A stretch of DNA of 34,601 nt. It comes from Corynebacterium sp. (GTDB lineage Bacteria > Actinomycetota > Actinomycetes > Mycobacteriales > Mycobacteriaceae). A model generated the notes under the pieces. It had not been told where the DNA came from. It searched no databases and was given only the letters and a program-made list of their open reading frames with translations. Made by a program: the position numbers and the translations under genes. Where the stretch lies: the NCBI RefSeq assembly GCF_030532965.1, contig NZ_JAUNKC010000036.1, positions 1 to 34,601 of the forward strand, read 5' to 3'. This document shows, one piece after another, positions 15,240-22,148 of the stretch (position 1 is the stretch's first letter; each line of letters opens with the position of its first letter).

Positions 15240-16859
15240 TTATGCTACCTCCGACATAGTTGCAACGATTGTGTCAAACGCAAGTTCACTGTTATAGGAA
15301 TCCAACCGGACCGAACCATCAACCAACACCAACACCCGGTCTGAGACCTCCCGGATTTCGTCGACATCGGAGGACAGAACAAGAACTGTTGCGCCAGTCG
15401 CCGCCAATTCGCGCAGCTGGCGGGAAATTTCACGGCGGGCGCCAATATCAACGCCCCGGAATGGCTCGTCAAGAATAAAGATTTGCGGGTCATTGACCAG
15501 CCACCGGCCCACGACCACTTTCTGCTGGTTACCGCCGGAAAGCGAATCGACGCTTTGGTGAACGTCGGTGCAGATCACGCCCAGGCTATCGATGACCTTT
15601 TCGCCGACCAGGGCGTGCTTCTGGGTGCTGAGCACCCCATTTGTGCTGACCCGATGCAAAAATGGCAAGTTCACGGTGTCGGCGATGCTCCAATCCGGAA
15701 GCATCGCTTGTTCTACCCGGTCCTCCGGAACCAGGTAGATTCCACGCGCCACACAATCGTGGGGGTGACGAGGCACAAACGGCTGGCCGTGGAGTTTGAT
15801 GGAACCTGCGATATAGGGGCGCACCCCGTAAATACCCATGGCAAGCTCGGTTTTCCCGGAGCCGATCAGACCCAGGACGCCGGTTACTTCACCACTGCGG
15901 ATTTCCAAATCAAACGGTGCGCTGCGCGGGAGCACTTGGACGTCGAAAAGCTCGATCGTCACCTCCGTGCCGCGTTGCTCCTCGACGACGATGTGCTCCG
16001 AATCGGAGGACGCTGGTGCTGTATCTCCAGCGTCCCCGACGCCACCGACCGCGCGGGTTGTATCTCCGGCGAGTGCAACTTCGTCGACCGCACCGGCTGC
16101 GGCTGGTTGGGTGCCCAACATCGCATCGATGGCGCGGCCTAATTCGAAGGTTCGCGTGTCGGCGAACACAATCCGGCCGTCGCGCAACACCACCAGGTCA
16201 TCGGCCAGGCGGGCGATCTCGCCCATGCGGTGCGAGACGTACAAGATAGCCACACCGTTTTCTTTCAGCCACACGATTTTTTCGAAGAGCCGCTCCACTT
16301 CGCTATGCGAAAGGGTAGAGGTGGGCTCGTCCAAAATAAGGACCTTTGGCTGGTGAATCAACGCCCGAGCCAGCAAGAGTAGCTGCCCATCAGCGATGCC
16401 TAAGTCCGCGACGTCTGTGCGCAGGAAGGAATCATCCCACTCCAATTCCAAAGTGGCGATGATCTCCCGGGCCCGAGCCATGATCTTGCTCGGGCTGGTC
16501 AGCGGGTGGATGACATTAGCGGCAATTTCTTCGAAACACAGATTCTCCGCCACCGTCAGCCCCGGCACGATGGAATCGGACACCCGCTGGTGCACAACCT
16601 GAATGCCGTGCGCATCGGCGTCGCGCGGACTGGTGATCGTCACCGGTTCGGTGCCCACATAGACGGTGCCGCCGGAGGGTGGATATAAACCGGCAAGCAC
16701 TTTAATCAGTGTGGATTTGCCTGCCCCGTTTGCCCCTAACAGCGCAGTGACTTTTCCGGGGTACAGCTTGAAGGAAACACCTTTGAGAACTTGGTTTTTG
16801 CCGAAGGACTTTTCCAGGTTTTCCAGTGACAAAACCGCTTGGTCGGTGTGGTTAGACAT
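15240..16859 (-). CDS. RbsA-type ABC importer ATPase with two nucleotide-binding domains
   Basis: This 539-residue protein has tandem NBDs typical of monosaccharide importers. NBD1 has Walker A GANGAGKST (42-50), Walker B VLILDEPTS (173-181) and a degenerate signature around LGIADGQ (153-159). NBD2 has a shortened P-loop GLIGSGKTE (330-338), signature LSGGNQQK (440-447) and FILDEPFRGVD (461-471). Degeneracy of one site is normal in this family. The linker between the domains (about 250-297) is unusually long, Ala/Gly/Asp-rich and contains repeated GDT/AGD units. GAGG lies six bases before ATG 16859. It energises import of the operon's sugar substrate. Confidence 0.9.
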   Translation of the reverse strand: MSNHTDQAVLSLENLEKSFGKNQVLKGVSFKLYPGKVTALLGANGAGKSTLIKVLAGLYPPSGGTVYVGTEPVTITSPRDADAHGIQVVHQRVSDSIVPGLTVAENLCFEEIAANVIHPLTSPSKIMARAREIIATLELEWDDSFLRTDVADLGIADGQLLLLARALIHQPKVLILDEPTSTLSHSEVERLFEKIVWLKENGVAILYVSHRMGEIARLADDLVVLRDGRIVFADTRTFELGRAIDAMLGTQPAAAGAVDEVALAGDTTRAVGGVGDAGDTAPASSDSEHIVVEEQRGTEVTIELFDVQVLPRSAPFDLEIRSGEVTGVLGLIGSGKTELAMGIYGVRPYIAGSIKLHGQPFVPRHPHDCVARGIYLVPEDRVEQAMLPDWSIADTVNLPFLHRVSTNGVLSTQKHALVGEKVIDSLGVICTDVHQSVDSLSGGNQQKVVVGRWLVNDPQIFILDEPFRGVDIGARREISRQLRELAATGATVLVLSSDVDEIREVSDRVLVLVDGSVRLDSYNSELAFDTIVATMSEVA

Positions 16860-16951
16860 GCGTGGCCTCGCTTAATAGAAAGCCGGGTGGCGGTGAACTG
16901 CGATAGAACATTTAAAACTTCTCGCTTATTGCAGTGCGTGACATGCGGTAG

Positions 16952-18049
16952 TTAGAACGTCACTGCCGGAATCCAGTCGGCGCTGGAAACGTCGGAGATA
17001 TTCAACTTGTCGTTCTTTTCGCGCAACTGATCCATGTTGGTGATCTTGTTCTCCCGCAGGTAATCCTGGGTGATGAGGATCGGCGGGAATTCCACCTTGG
17101 TTTCCGTCAATTCCCCAGCCAATTGCAAGGCAAGGGTACGAACCACTGCGGCGCCGATGGCGTTCGGGTCGGTAGCGCCGGTGGCTCGCCACGGGCTGCC
17201 GTCTTCTACCATGAGGGCGATGTCCGCCGTGGAGATATCAGCACCGTAGACAAAGACCTTGTCGGTTAGCCCCGGATTTTGAGCCAATGCGGTCAACGTC
17301 GCCTTGGTCAGCTCGTCGTAAGGCGCATAGATGCCGGTAACCCCTGGGTTTGCCTTGAGTGCGTTATCGACCATTGGCGCGGAGTCGGTAGCGGTGGAGG
17401 CGGTGTATTTACCGGTCTTGAACTTCTCCGACCAGTTGTTATCTTCGACGTATTTACGCCACACCGCGTCACGACGATCCAGCGGTGCGATGCCCGCCAC
17501 GTTGACGTAGCCGACTTCGCTGCCGGAAGCGACTTCCTCCTTCATCAGATCCAGCACCAACGACGCCATGAGCTCGTCGGATTGCTGGGTTTGGATCGCC
17601 CGCGGGGCGCAGCCTTGGATTTCCACATCGTAGGCGACAACGGTAATGCCCTGATCGATGGCCTTATTAACGCCAGGGCACAGCGTATCGGCGAAACCGT
17701 GGCGCACGATAATGCCCTTGGCCCCAGAAGCGATGGCCTGATCGAGCTGGGACGCTTGGGTGGAGTTATCTCCCTGGGCGTCGTAGACGCTTAGTTCCAT
17801 GCCCAGTGCCGCGGCCTGTTGCCGGGTGCCGTTGAGATATTGCTGGAAGTAGTCGCCTTGGCCGGTGTTTTGGACGATAGCGATCGCAGCACCCTTTACG
17901 GATTCGGGTACATCGGCGCTTGCTTTGGCAACCGAGGCGGTGGGTTCGTTTGCGGCTTTCGTCGCAGGCGCATCAGAGGTGGTTTCTTGGGTACACGCGG
18001 CAAGCAGCATGACGCTGGCGATGACGCCTAAGATTTTGGATGTTTTCAT
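16952..18049 (-). CDS. Periplasmic-binding-protein-like lipoprotein of the sugar ABC importer
   Basis: This 365-residue protein has a lipoprotein signal peptide with lipobox LLAAC (Cys19), an Ala/Thr/Ser linker, then a type I (RbsB-like) binding fold: AIVQNTGQGDYFQQYLNG, DNSTQASQLDQAIASGAKGI and VTGIYAPYDELTKATLTALA. It would be tethered to the outer face of the membrane and deliver a pentose-like substrate to the permease. A hinge-spanning Cys pair (CPGV, and CAPRA) may form a disulfide. ATG 18049 follows GAGGAAC. It starts 29 bp after mtnA. The ligand, inferred from context, is 5-methylthioribose, 5-deoxyribose or their nucleosides. Confidence 0.88.
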   Translation of the reverse strand: MKTSKILGVIASVMLLAACTQETTSDAPATKAANEPTASVAKASADVPESVKGAAIAIVQNTGQGDYFQQYLNGTRQQAAALGMELSVYDAQGDNSTQASQLDQAIASGAKGIIVRHGFADTLCPGVNKAIDQGITVVAYDVEIQGCAPRAIQTQQSDELMASLVLDLMKEEVASGSEVGYVNVAGIAPLDRRDAVWRKYVEDNNWSEKFKTGKYTASTATDSAPMVDNALKANPGVTGIYAPYDELTKATLTALAQNPGLTDKVFVYGADISTADIALMVEDGSPWRATGATDPNAIGAAVVRTLALQLAGELTETKVEFPPILITQDYLRENKITNMDQLREKNDKLNISDVSSADWIPAVTF

Positions 18050-18078
18050 TATGGTTCCTCACATTGGGGGAAGGGGGA

Positions 18079-19119
18079 TTAACGTGTGACGACTGTTTCC
18101 ATCACGCGGGGATCATTGGCGGTGGCTGGTTCTGCCACGCCGTTTTCGGTGGCGATGGCGGAGATCAGATCGAACGGCGTGACATCAAAGGCGGGATTAA
18201 ATCCCTTGACGCTGTCAGGCGTGGCGCGCACCCCTTGGAATTCGTGCACTTCGCTGTCGGTGCGCAATTCGATGTGGATACCGTCGCCGGTGGCGGTATC
18301 AAGATCGACGGTGGAGGCGGGGGCGGCGACGACGAAGGGGATTCCGGCGCGCTGGCAGGCGAGCGCGAGCGCGACCGAGCCGACTTTGTTTGCGGTGTCG
18401 CCATTAGCGGTGATGCGGTCGGCCCCGATAATGGCGACGTCGACAAGCCCCCGCAAAATCGTGGAGGACGCTGCGCCATCGGCCTCGACGAAATGGTCGA
18501 TGCCCAGTTGTTTCAGCTCCCAGCTGGTCAGGCGGGCTCCTTGTAGAAGCGGGCGGGTTTCGTCGGCGTAGACGATTTCAAGTGCGCCGCGATCGTGCAG
18601 TTCGCGGATGATGCCAAGCGCGGTGCCCCAACCCACGGTGGCTAGGCCGCCGGTGTTGCAGTGGGTGATGACCCGGACTTTGTCTTTGCCGGTTTTCTCC
18701 AGAATCCAATCGGCACCAAGCTCAGACAGTTTCTTATTGTTCGCCACATCTGCCTCCGCGATGAGGTGAGCGGCGGTGAGAACAGCGTCGATGCCGTCCG
18801 GCACCAGATCGCGTACTTGGTCTACGCCCCAGGCGAGATTGACGGCGGTGGGGCGGGCGTCACGCACGGATTGGATTGCTTCGTGCAATTGTGCCTCGGA
18901 CCAGTCGTTGCGCTTCGCCTCGGCCATGGCGAGGGCGACGCCGTAGGCACCGGAAGCGCCGAGTGCGGGGGCGCCGCGAACAACGAGGCGTTGAATGGCA
19001 TCGACTAAGGAAGCAGTTTCGATAATGTCGATATACTTTTCGACGGATGGGAGTGCGGTTTGATCGAGCAGCCGGATGGCTACCTGCGGGGACTCAACCC
19101 ATTCAATGGCTTTGAACAC
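18079..19119 (-). CDS. mtnA: 5-methylthioribose-1-phosphate / 5-deoxyribose-1-phosphate isomerase
   Basis: This 346-residue aldose-ketose isomerase of the eIF2B-alpha-like family should convert the kinase product to the corresponding ribulose 1-phosphate. Key regions are VVRGAPALGASGAYG (47-61), THCNTGGLATVGWGTALG (152-169) with catalytic Cys154, DETRPLLQGARLTSWEL (186-202) and GADRITANGDTANKVG (232-247) with catalytic Asp234. Cys154 and Asp234 correspond to the catalytic pair of characterised MtnA. The start is GTG 19119 preceded by AGGAGGG. It is the first gene of the operon, downstream of a TTGACA-type promoter that carries the GntR-type operator. Confidence 0.92.
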   Translation of the reverse strand: MFKAIEWVESPQVAIRLLDQTALPSVEKYIDIIETASLVDAIQRLVVRGAPALGASGAYGVALAMAEAKRNDWSEAQLHEAIQSVRDARPTAVNLAWGVDQVRDLVPDGIDAVLTAAHLIAEADVANNKKLSELGADWILEKTGKDKVRVITHCNTGGLATVGWGTALGIIRELHDRGALEIVYADETRPLLQGARLTSWELKQLGIDHFVEADGAASSTILRGLVDVAIIGADRITANGDTANKVGSVALALACQRAGIPFVVAAPASTVDLDTATGDGIHIELRTDSEVHEFQGVRATPDSVKGFNPAFDVTPFDLISAIATENGVAEPATANDPRVMETVVTR

Positions 19120-19143
19120 GACTTGTATCCCTCCTGTTTGAAA

Positions 19144-19157
19144 TTGTATTACAAGTT
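19144..19157 (-). promoter_or_regulatory. GntR-type operator copy 1 (mtnA promoter)
   Basis: On the minus strand the site reads AACTTGTAATACAA, with core palindrome TTGTA-A-TACAA. It starts 7 bp after the candidate -10 of the mtnA operon, so binding would block initiation. A copy differing at one base lies upstream of the aldolase gene. The regulator is inferred to be the adjacent GntR/HutC protein. Confidence 0.7.
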
Positions 19158-19164
19158 ACGTTGA

Positions 19165-19193
19165 TGGTAAGTCTGAAAGGGACAGGGTGTCAA
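19165..19193 (-). promoter_or_regulatory. Promoter of the mtnA-importer-mtnK operon
   Basis: Minus strand: -35 TTGACA (19193-19188), a 17-bp spacer and -10 TTACCA (19170-19165). The consensus -35 and ideal spacing make this the best promoter match in the divergent region; the -10 is imperfect, as is common for controlled promoters. Confidence 0.6.
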
Positions 19194-19281
19194 TAGCTTT
19201 GACGAAGTTGTATGCCCCTGCGTGAGTTAGAATTTTCACAAGGTGTAAAACCGCCACTCGGCGGCATGGGTAAAAGGAGCA

Positions 19282-20001
19282 ATGATGACGCAGCAGAGTC
19301 TGTCTCGGAAGGTTGCAGGAGATATTCAGGCTGCGATTATGCGCAACGAGATAGCCAGTGGTGAGAAACTGCCCAGCGAAAACGAGCTGTGTGAGAACTA
19401 TGGGGTCTCCCGCTCAACCATCCGGGCCGCCTTAAAACAGCTGGAAGCCATCGGTTTAGTCAAGCCGAAACAGGGGGCGGGAACCTTCGTCCAAGAACGG
19501 CCCGATGTTCAGGCGGGATTGGAAGAACTGGATTCGATTACGGAATCCATTAGGCGTTCCGGCCGGGTGCCGGGCATGGAGTATTCCATGGTGATGCGAC
19601 GGCCTGTTATGCCTGCTGAGGCCGAGTATATGAACCTGCCAGCCGGTGAAGAGGTTCTGGAAATCAGGCGGATTATCAGCGGCGACGGGGTTACTTTGGC
19701 CTATTCCTACGACCTCATTCCTGCCGCCATTGTTCCCAAGGATTTCGATCCCAGCATCGCTGGCGGTTCGCTTTTCGAGCAATTCCGCAACGATCTCGGG
19801 CTATTTCCGCATTCGTCCGTTGCCGAGGTTCACGCGGTCAGTTCACGCCACGTGGGTTGGGGTAAAGAAGAATCGGCGCACGATCTGTATGTGCTGCTCA
19901 AGCAGCTGCACTACGACGCGCGCGGCGAGCTTTTGCTCTACAGTCAAACCTATTTCATTGAGGGGCGCTACACCTTCACGGTGCATCGCTCAGTTTCATA
20001 G
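19282..20001 (+). CDS. GntR-family (HutC/UTRA) regulator of the salvage locus
   Basis: This 239-residue protein has an N-terminal GntR winged helix (LSRKVAGDIQAAIMRNEIAS, then GEKLPSENELCENYGVSRST and IRAALKQLEAIGLV, about 6-66) and a C-terminal UTRA ligand-binding domain (about 95-235) of the HutC subfamily, which binds sugars or sugar phosphates. It diverges from mtnA across 162 bp and precedes the aldolase gene. AAAGGAG precedes two adjacent ATG codons (19282 and 19285); the first is used here. The likely role is repression of both transcription units via AACTTGT(A/C)ATACAA, relieved by a pathway intermediate; the effector is unknown. Confidence 0.88.
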   Translation: MMTQQSLSRKVAGDIQAAIMRNEIASGEKLPSENELCENYGVSRSTIRAALKQLEAIGLVKPKQGAGTFVQERPDVQAGLEELDSITESIRRSGRVPGMEYSMVMRRPVMPAEAEYMNLPAGEEVLEIRRIISGDGVTLAYSYDLIPAAIVPKDFDPSIAGGSLFEQFRNDLGLFPHSSVAEVHAVSSRHVGWGKEESAHDLYVLLKQLHYDARGELLLYSQTYFIEGRYTFTVHRSVS

Positions 20002-20056
20002 CATCTCATGCTCACGCCATCTTCATCTGCTTAACATGTCTGAATAAGTTGTTTCT

Positions 20057-20079
20057 AATATAGAAAACTTGTCATACAA
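20057..20079 (+). promoter_or_regulatory. Candidate -10 and GntR-type operator copy 2 (aldolase promoter)
   Basis: AACTTGTCATACAA at 20066-20079 differs at one base from the site in front of mtnA and has the same orientation relative to transcription. A -10-like TAATAT (20057-20062) lies 3 bp upstream of it, echoing the arrangement at the mtnA promoter. A possible -35 is TTAACA at about 20032. This predicts co-regulation of the aldolase with the importer operon. Confidence 0.6.
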
Positions 20080-20138
20080 ATATGGGTTATGCTGATGGGT
20101 ATCGGCGCGAAGTTGTCACGTGCAATCGTGTGAAAAAT

Positions 20139-20202
20139 GGTCACCTGGAAAGTGGTTACCTGAAATAGGGATCACGAGAAATCGCGACCACGAGAAATCG
20201 CC
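20139..20202 (+). repeat. Degenerate tandem repeats in the aldolase leader
   Basis: Four consecutive units are seen: GGTCACCTGGAAAGT, GGTTACCTGAAATAG, GGATCACGAGAAATCGC and GACCACGAGAAATCGCC (15, 15, 17 and 17 bp). The last two share CACGAGAAATCGC exactly. They lie within a leader of about 200 nt between the operator and the aldolase ATG and contain no credible ORF. Confidence 0.5.
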
Positions 20203-20269
20203 GTGCGGGATAACCAAGCCGTCCGATACTCGATCTATCTATCGCTGACTTTTGTGAAACGGGGCAGAC

Positions 20270-20956
20270 ATGACACAGAACCCTCCATCAGCACCTATAC
20301 TCACCGGCCTGAGCCCGGACGTTGCCGAAGAAGTCGAACGCCTTGCGCGGGAGATCATCAACGCGGGCGAGCTATTGTGGCAGCGTGAGATGGTGGCCTC
20401 CAACGACGGCAATATCTCCGCCCGGCTTGTTAACGGCTGGATACTCTGCACGCCGACTGGGGTCTCGAAACGCGGAATGACGCTCGCCGATCTTGTGCTG
20501 CTCGACCCCTCCGGGGCAGTAATCGCGGGGACAAACCGCCCATCGTCTGAGGTGAAAATGCATTTGCGGGTCTACGAGTTGGCGCCGGAAGTGCGCGGCG
20601 TCGTCCATGCCCACCCCACCTTCGCCACGGTTTTCGCAGTAGGCGGGGAAGCGCCACCGACCGATTTGGTCGCCGAAACCGTGGTTCTCATGCCCACCAT
20701 TCCCGTGGCGCCGTTTGCCGTTCCGTCCACCCAGGCGGTGCCTGATTCCATTTCCGCGATCGTGCCGCAAAGCTCAGTGTGCCTGCTTGAACACCACGGT
20801 GCGCTGAGCTGGGGGAGCACAGTCATGGACGCCTACTACCACATGGAGCGGCTTGAGCACGTGAGCAAACTCGGGTTCTATTGCAAGCTGATCGGTGCCG
20901 ATCGCAGCATCGCCCCGGAGCGGTTGGCGCAGATCAAAGAGGTATTTTCGCTATAA
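20270..20956 (+). CDS. Class II aldolase (5-methylthio- or 5-deoxyribulose-1-phosphate aldolase)
   Basis: This 228-residue member of the class II aldolase/adducin family carries SNDGNISAR (44-52), TPTGVSKRGM substrate loop (61-70), catalytic Glu94 in SSEVKMH and zinc ligands His113, His115 (HAHPTFAT) and His175/176 (EHHGALSWG). It should split the MtnA product into DHAP and an aldehyde: acetaldehyde from 5-deoxyribulose 1-phosphate or methylthioacetaldehyde from the methylthio compound. Homology alone also allows fuculose-phosphate aldolase or MtnB dehydratase, which share the fold. The adjoining mtnK/mtnA genes and the shared operator favour the salvage aldolase. GGGG lies about 8 bp before the ATG. 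Confidence 0.85.
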   Translation: MTQNPPSAPILTGLSPDVAEEVERLAREIINAGELLWQREMVASNDGNISARLVNGWILCTPTGVSKRGMTLADLVLLDPSGAVIAGTNRPSSEVKMHLRVYELAPEVRGVVHAHPTFATVFAVGGEAPPTDLVAETVVLMPTIPVAPFAVPSTQAVPDSISAIVPQSSVCLLEHHGALSWGSTVMDAYYHMERLEHVSKLGFYCKLIGADRSIAPERLAQIKEVFSL

Positions 20957-21077
20957 TTTAGTCAAGCTTGTTCTTTTTGGGTTGATTGACATGTAGTTTT
21001 TACCCCCGCAATTGTTGCGCACCTATCTCTTGAGATGCGTAGATTGCTAAAGTGTATGACTACAGGAGGTGATTTTG

Positions 21078-21557
21078 ATGGCATATAGTCCCACAATGAT
21101 TGCGAATAACATCTTAAGCCGTGCATTTGCTGAAAAGATCTTTATTAGCCCAATGAAGCTGCAAAAGATTTTGTACTTTGTGGCCAGCGAATATCAAAAA
21201 GCAACAAAACGTGTTCTTCTAGAAGAGCCGTTTTCGACCTGGGCTTATGGGCCTGTTGTGTACTCGGTTTACGACGAATTTCGTGGTTACGGCCGCAGTA
21301 AAATTAAGCGTTATGCGCGTGATGCAAAAGGGAGCGCTTTTATCATTGATGAGTCAGAAGACCTTGAACTAAAAATCGCTTTGGATAGGGTTTGGAACAA
21401 AACAAAGAAACTAGATGCAATCCGTCTTTCGCAGATAACGCATTTGGAAGACTCGGCTTGGGACAAGGCATATCAAAGTGACAAATCAGAATTGGATCCG
21501 ACTGATATCTCTGAGGATGCAACCTATCGTGTTGCGTTAGGGCTTGAAGCGGCTTGA
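21078..21557 (+). CDS. Panacea-domain (DUF4065) antitoxin-like protein
   Basis: This 159-residue protein carries the Panacea/SocA-like domain nearly full length: SPMKLQKILYFVASEYQKAT, EPFSTWAYGPVVYSVYDEF, GYGRSKI, then LDAIRLSQITHLEDSAWDKAY. In characterised PanAT systems this domain is a promiscuous antitoxin that neutralises a co-encoded toxin; related proteins act as proteolytic adaptors or in phage-linked roles. I chose ATG 21078, seven bases after AGGAGGT, over an upstream GTG. The next gene starts 2 bp after the stop, the expected layout of a two-gene system. Its AT-richer composition differs from the neighbouring metabolic genes, hinting at acquisition. Confidence 0.85.
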   Translation: MAYSPTMIANNILSRAFAEKIFISPMKLQKILYFVASEYQKATKRVLLEEPFSTWAYGPVVYSVYDEFRGYGRSKIKRYARDAKGSAFIIDESEDLELKIALDRVWNKTKKLDAIRLSQITHLEDSAWDKAYQSDKSELDPTDISEDATYRVALGLEAA

Positions 21558-21559
21558 AA

Positions 21560-21958
21560 ATGAGTGATCCGCAGCATCGTAAGCCAAAACCCACAATAAA
21601 AGAGGAGGTAGACCGCGAGTTAGACGGTCAAAGGGGGGAGCCGGGGCAAGAAATCGACGAAGTAGGAGACCCCGGCAAAGGAAAACCAGTTCTGGCGCCA
21701 AAAACTGAGCCGCAAACGTATAGCGAGCTTGTTGATCTTTCCAAATTGAAGTTTGGGCAGAAACTCATTTATCTGTGCATTGTACTTGTGGTTATTCTAT
21801 GCCTAGTAGACTATTTTGGTTCCCGAGCAGGGTTTGGCGGGGTCGAGCTGGGACATGTTATTGAAATGTTAAAGCTCGTTACAACCACAGCACTTGGATT
21901 CGTATTTGCAAAAACTCAAGTAGCAGAGAGAATAGAAAGAGACAACGAAGAAACGTAA
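21560..21958 (+). CDS. Two-helix small membrane protein, candidate toxin partner
   Basis: This 132-residue protein has a charged, Pro/Gly/Glu-rich cytoplasmic-type N-terminus (1-65), a strong membrane helix IYLCIVLVVILCLVDYFG (about 70-87), and a second helix around HVIEMLKLVTTTALGFVFAK (99-118) ending in a charged tail. It starts 2 bp after the Panacea gene and lacks its own clear ribosome site, implying translational coupling. Some toxins paired with Panacea antitoxins act on membranes, so a membrane-damaging effector is plausible. I do not recognise the family; a benign membrane anchor is the alternative. Confidence 0.75.
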   Translation: MSDPQHRKPKPTIKEEVDRELDGQRGEPGQEIDEVGDPGKGKPVLAPKTEPQTYSELVDLSKLKFGQKLIYLCIVLVVILCLVDYFGSRAGFGGVELGHVIEMLKLVTTTALGFVFAKTQVAERIERDNEET

Positions 21959-22046
21959 AGTGGATTTTGATTCGCGAATCGGTTTTCGGTTTGTCGAGTA
22001 CAAGACACAACGTTGTATTAAATTGCCATTTCAAGCATCTTTTGTC

Positions 22047-22110
22047 ATCAACTAGATAATGCTTTAGGCATCTCTAGTTGATTTTGAATGGGTTAGCTAA
22101 AGATGCCTAA
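22047..22110. repeat. Two interlocked perfect inverted repeats
   Basis: ATCAACTAGA (22047-22056) pairs with TCTAGTTGAT (22073-22082). TTAGGCATCT (22064-22073) pairs with AGATGCCTAA (22101-22110). The arms alternate A-B-A'-B', so in RNA they would be mutually exclusive or form a pseudoknot. They lie between the convergent membrane-protein and SRPBCC genes. There is no T-run, so they are not ordinary terminators. Confidence 0.6.
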
Positions 22111-22148
22111 TGACCAACCGCTAATGCGGGAATTGCTGAAACACTACA

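Noticed and set aside
20129..20145. CRP/GlxR-like site TGTGA...TCACC in the aldolase leader
   Set aside because: The half sites are separated by 7 rather than 6 bases and the second is imperfect, and the site overlaps the tandem repeats, so the match is probably incidental.
22064..22110. Iron-regulator (DtxR) box suggested by TTAGG...CCTAA
   Set aside because: The arms are 27 bp apart and the interior does not match the 19-bp DtxR palindrome.
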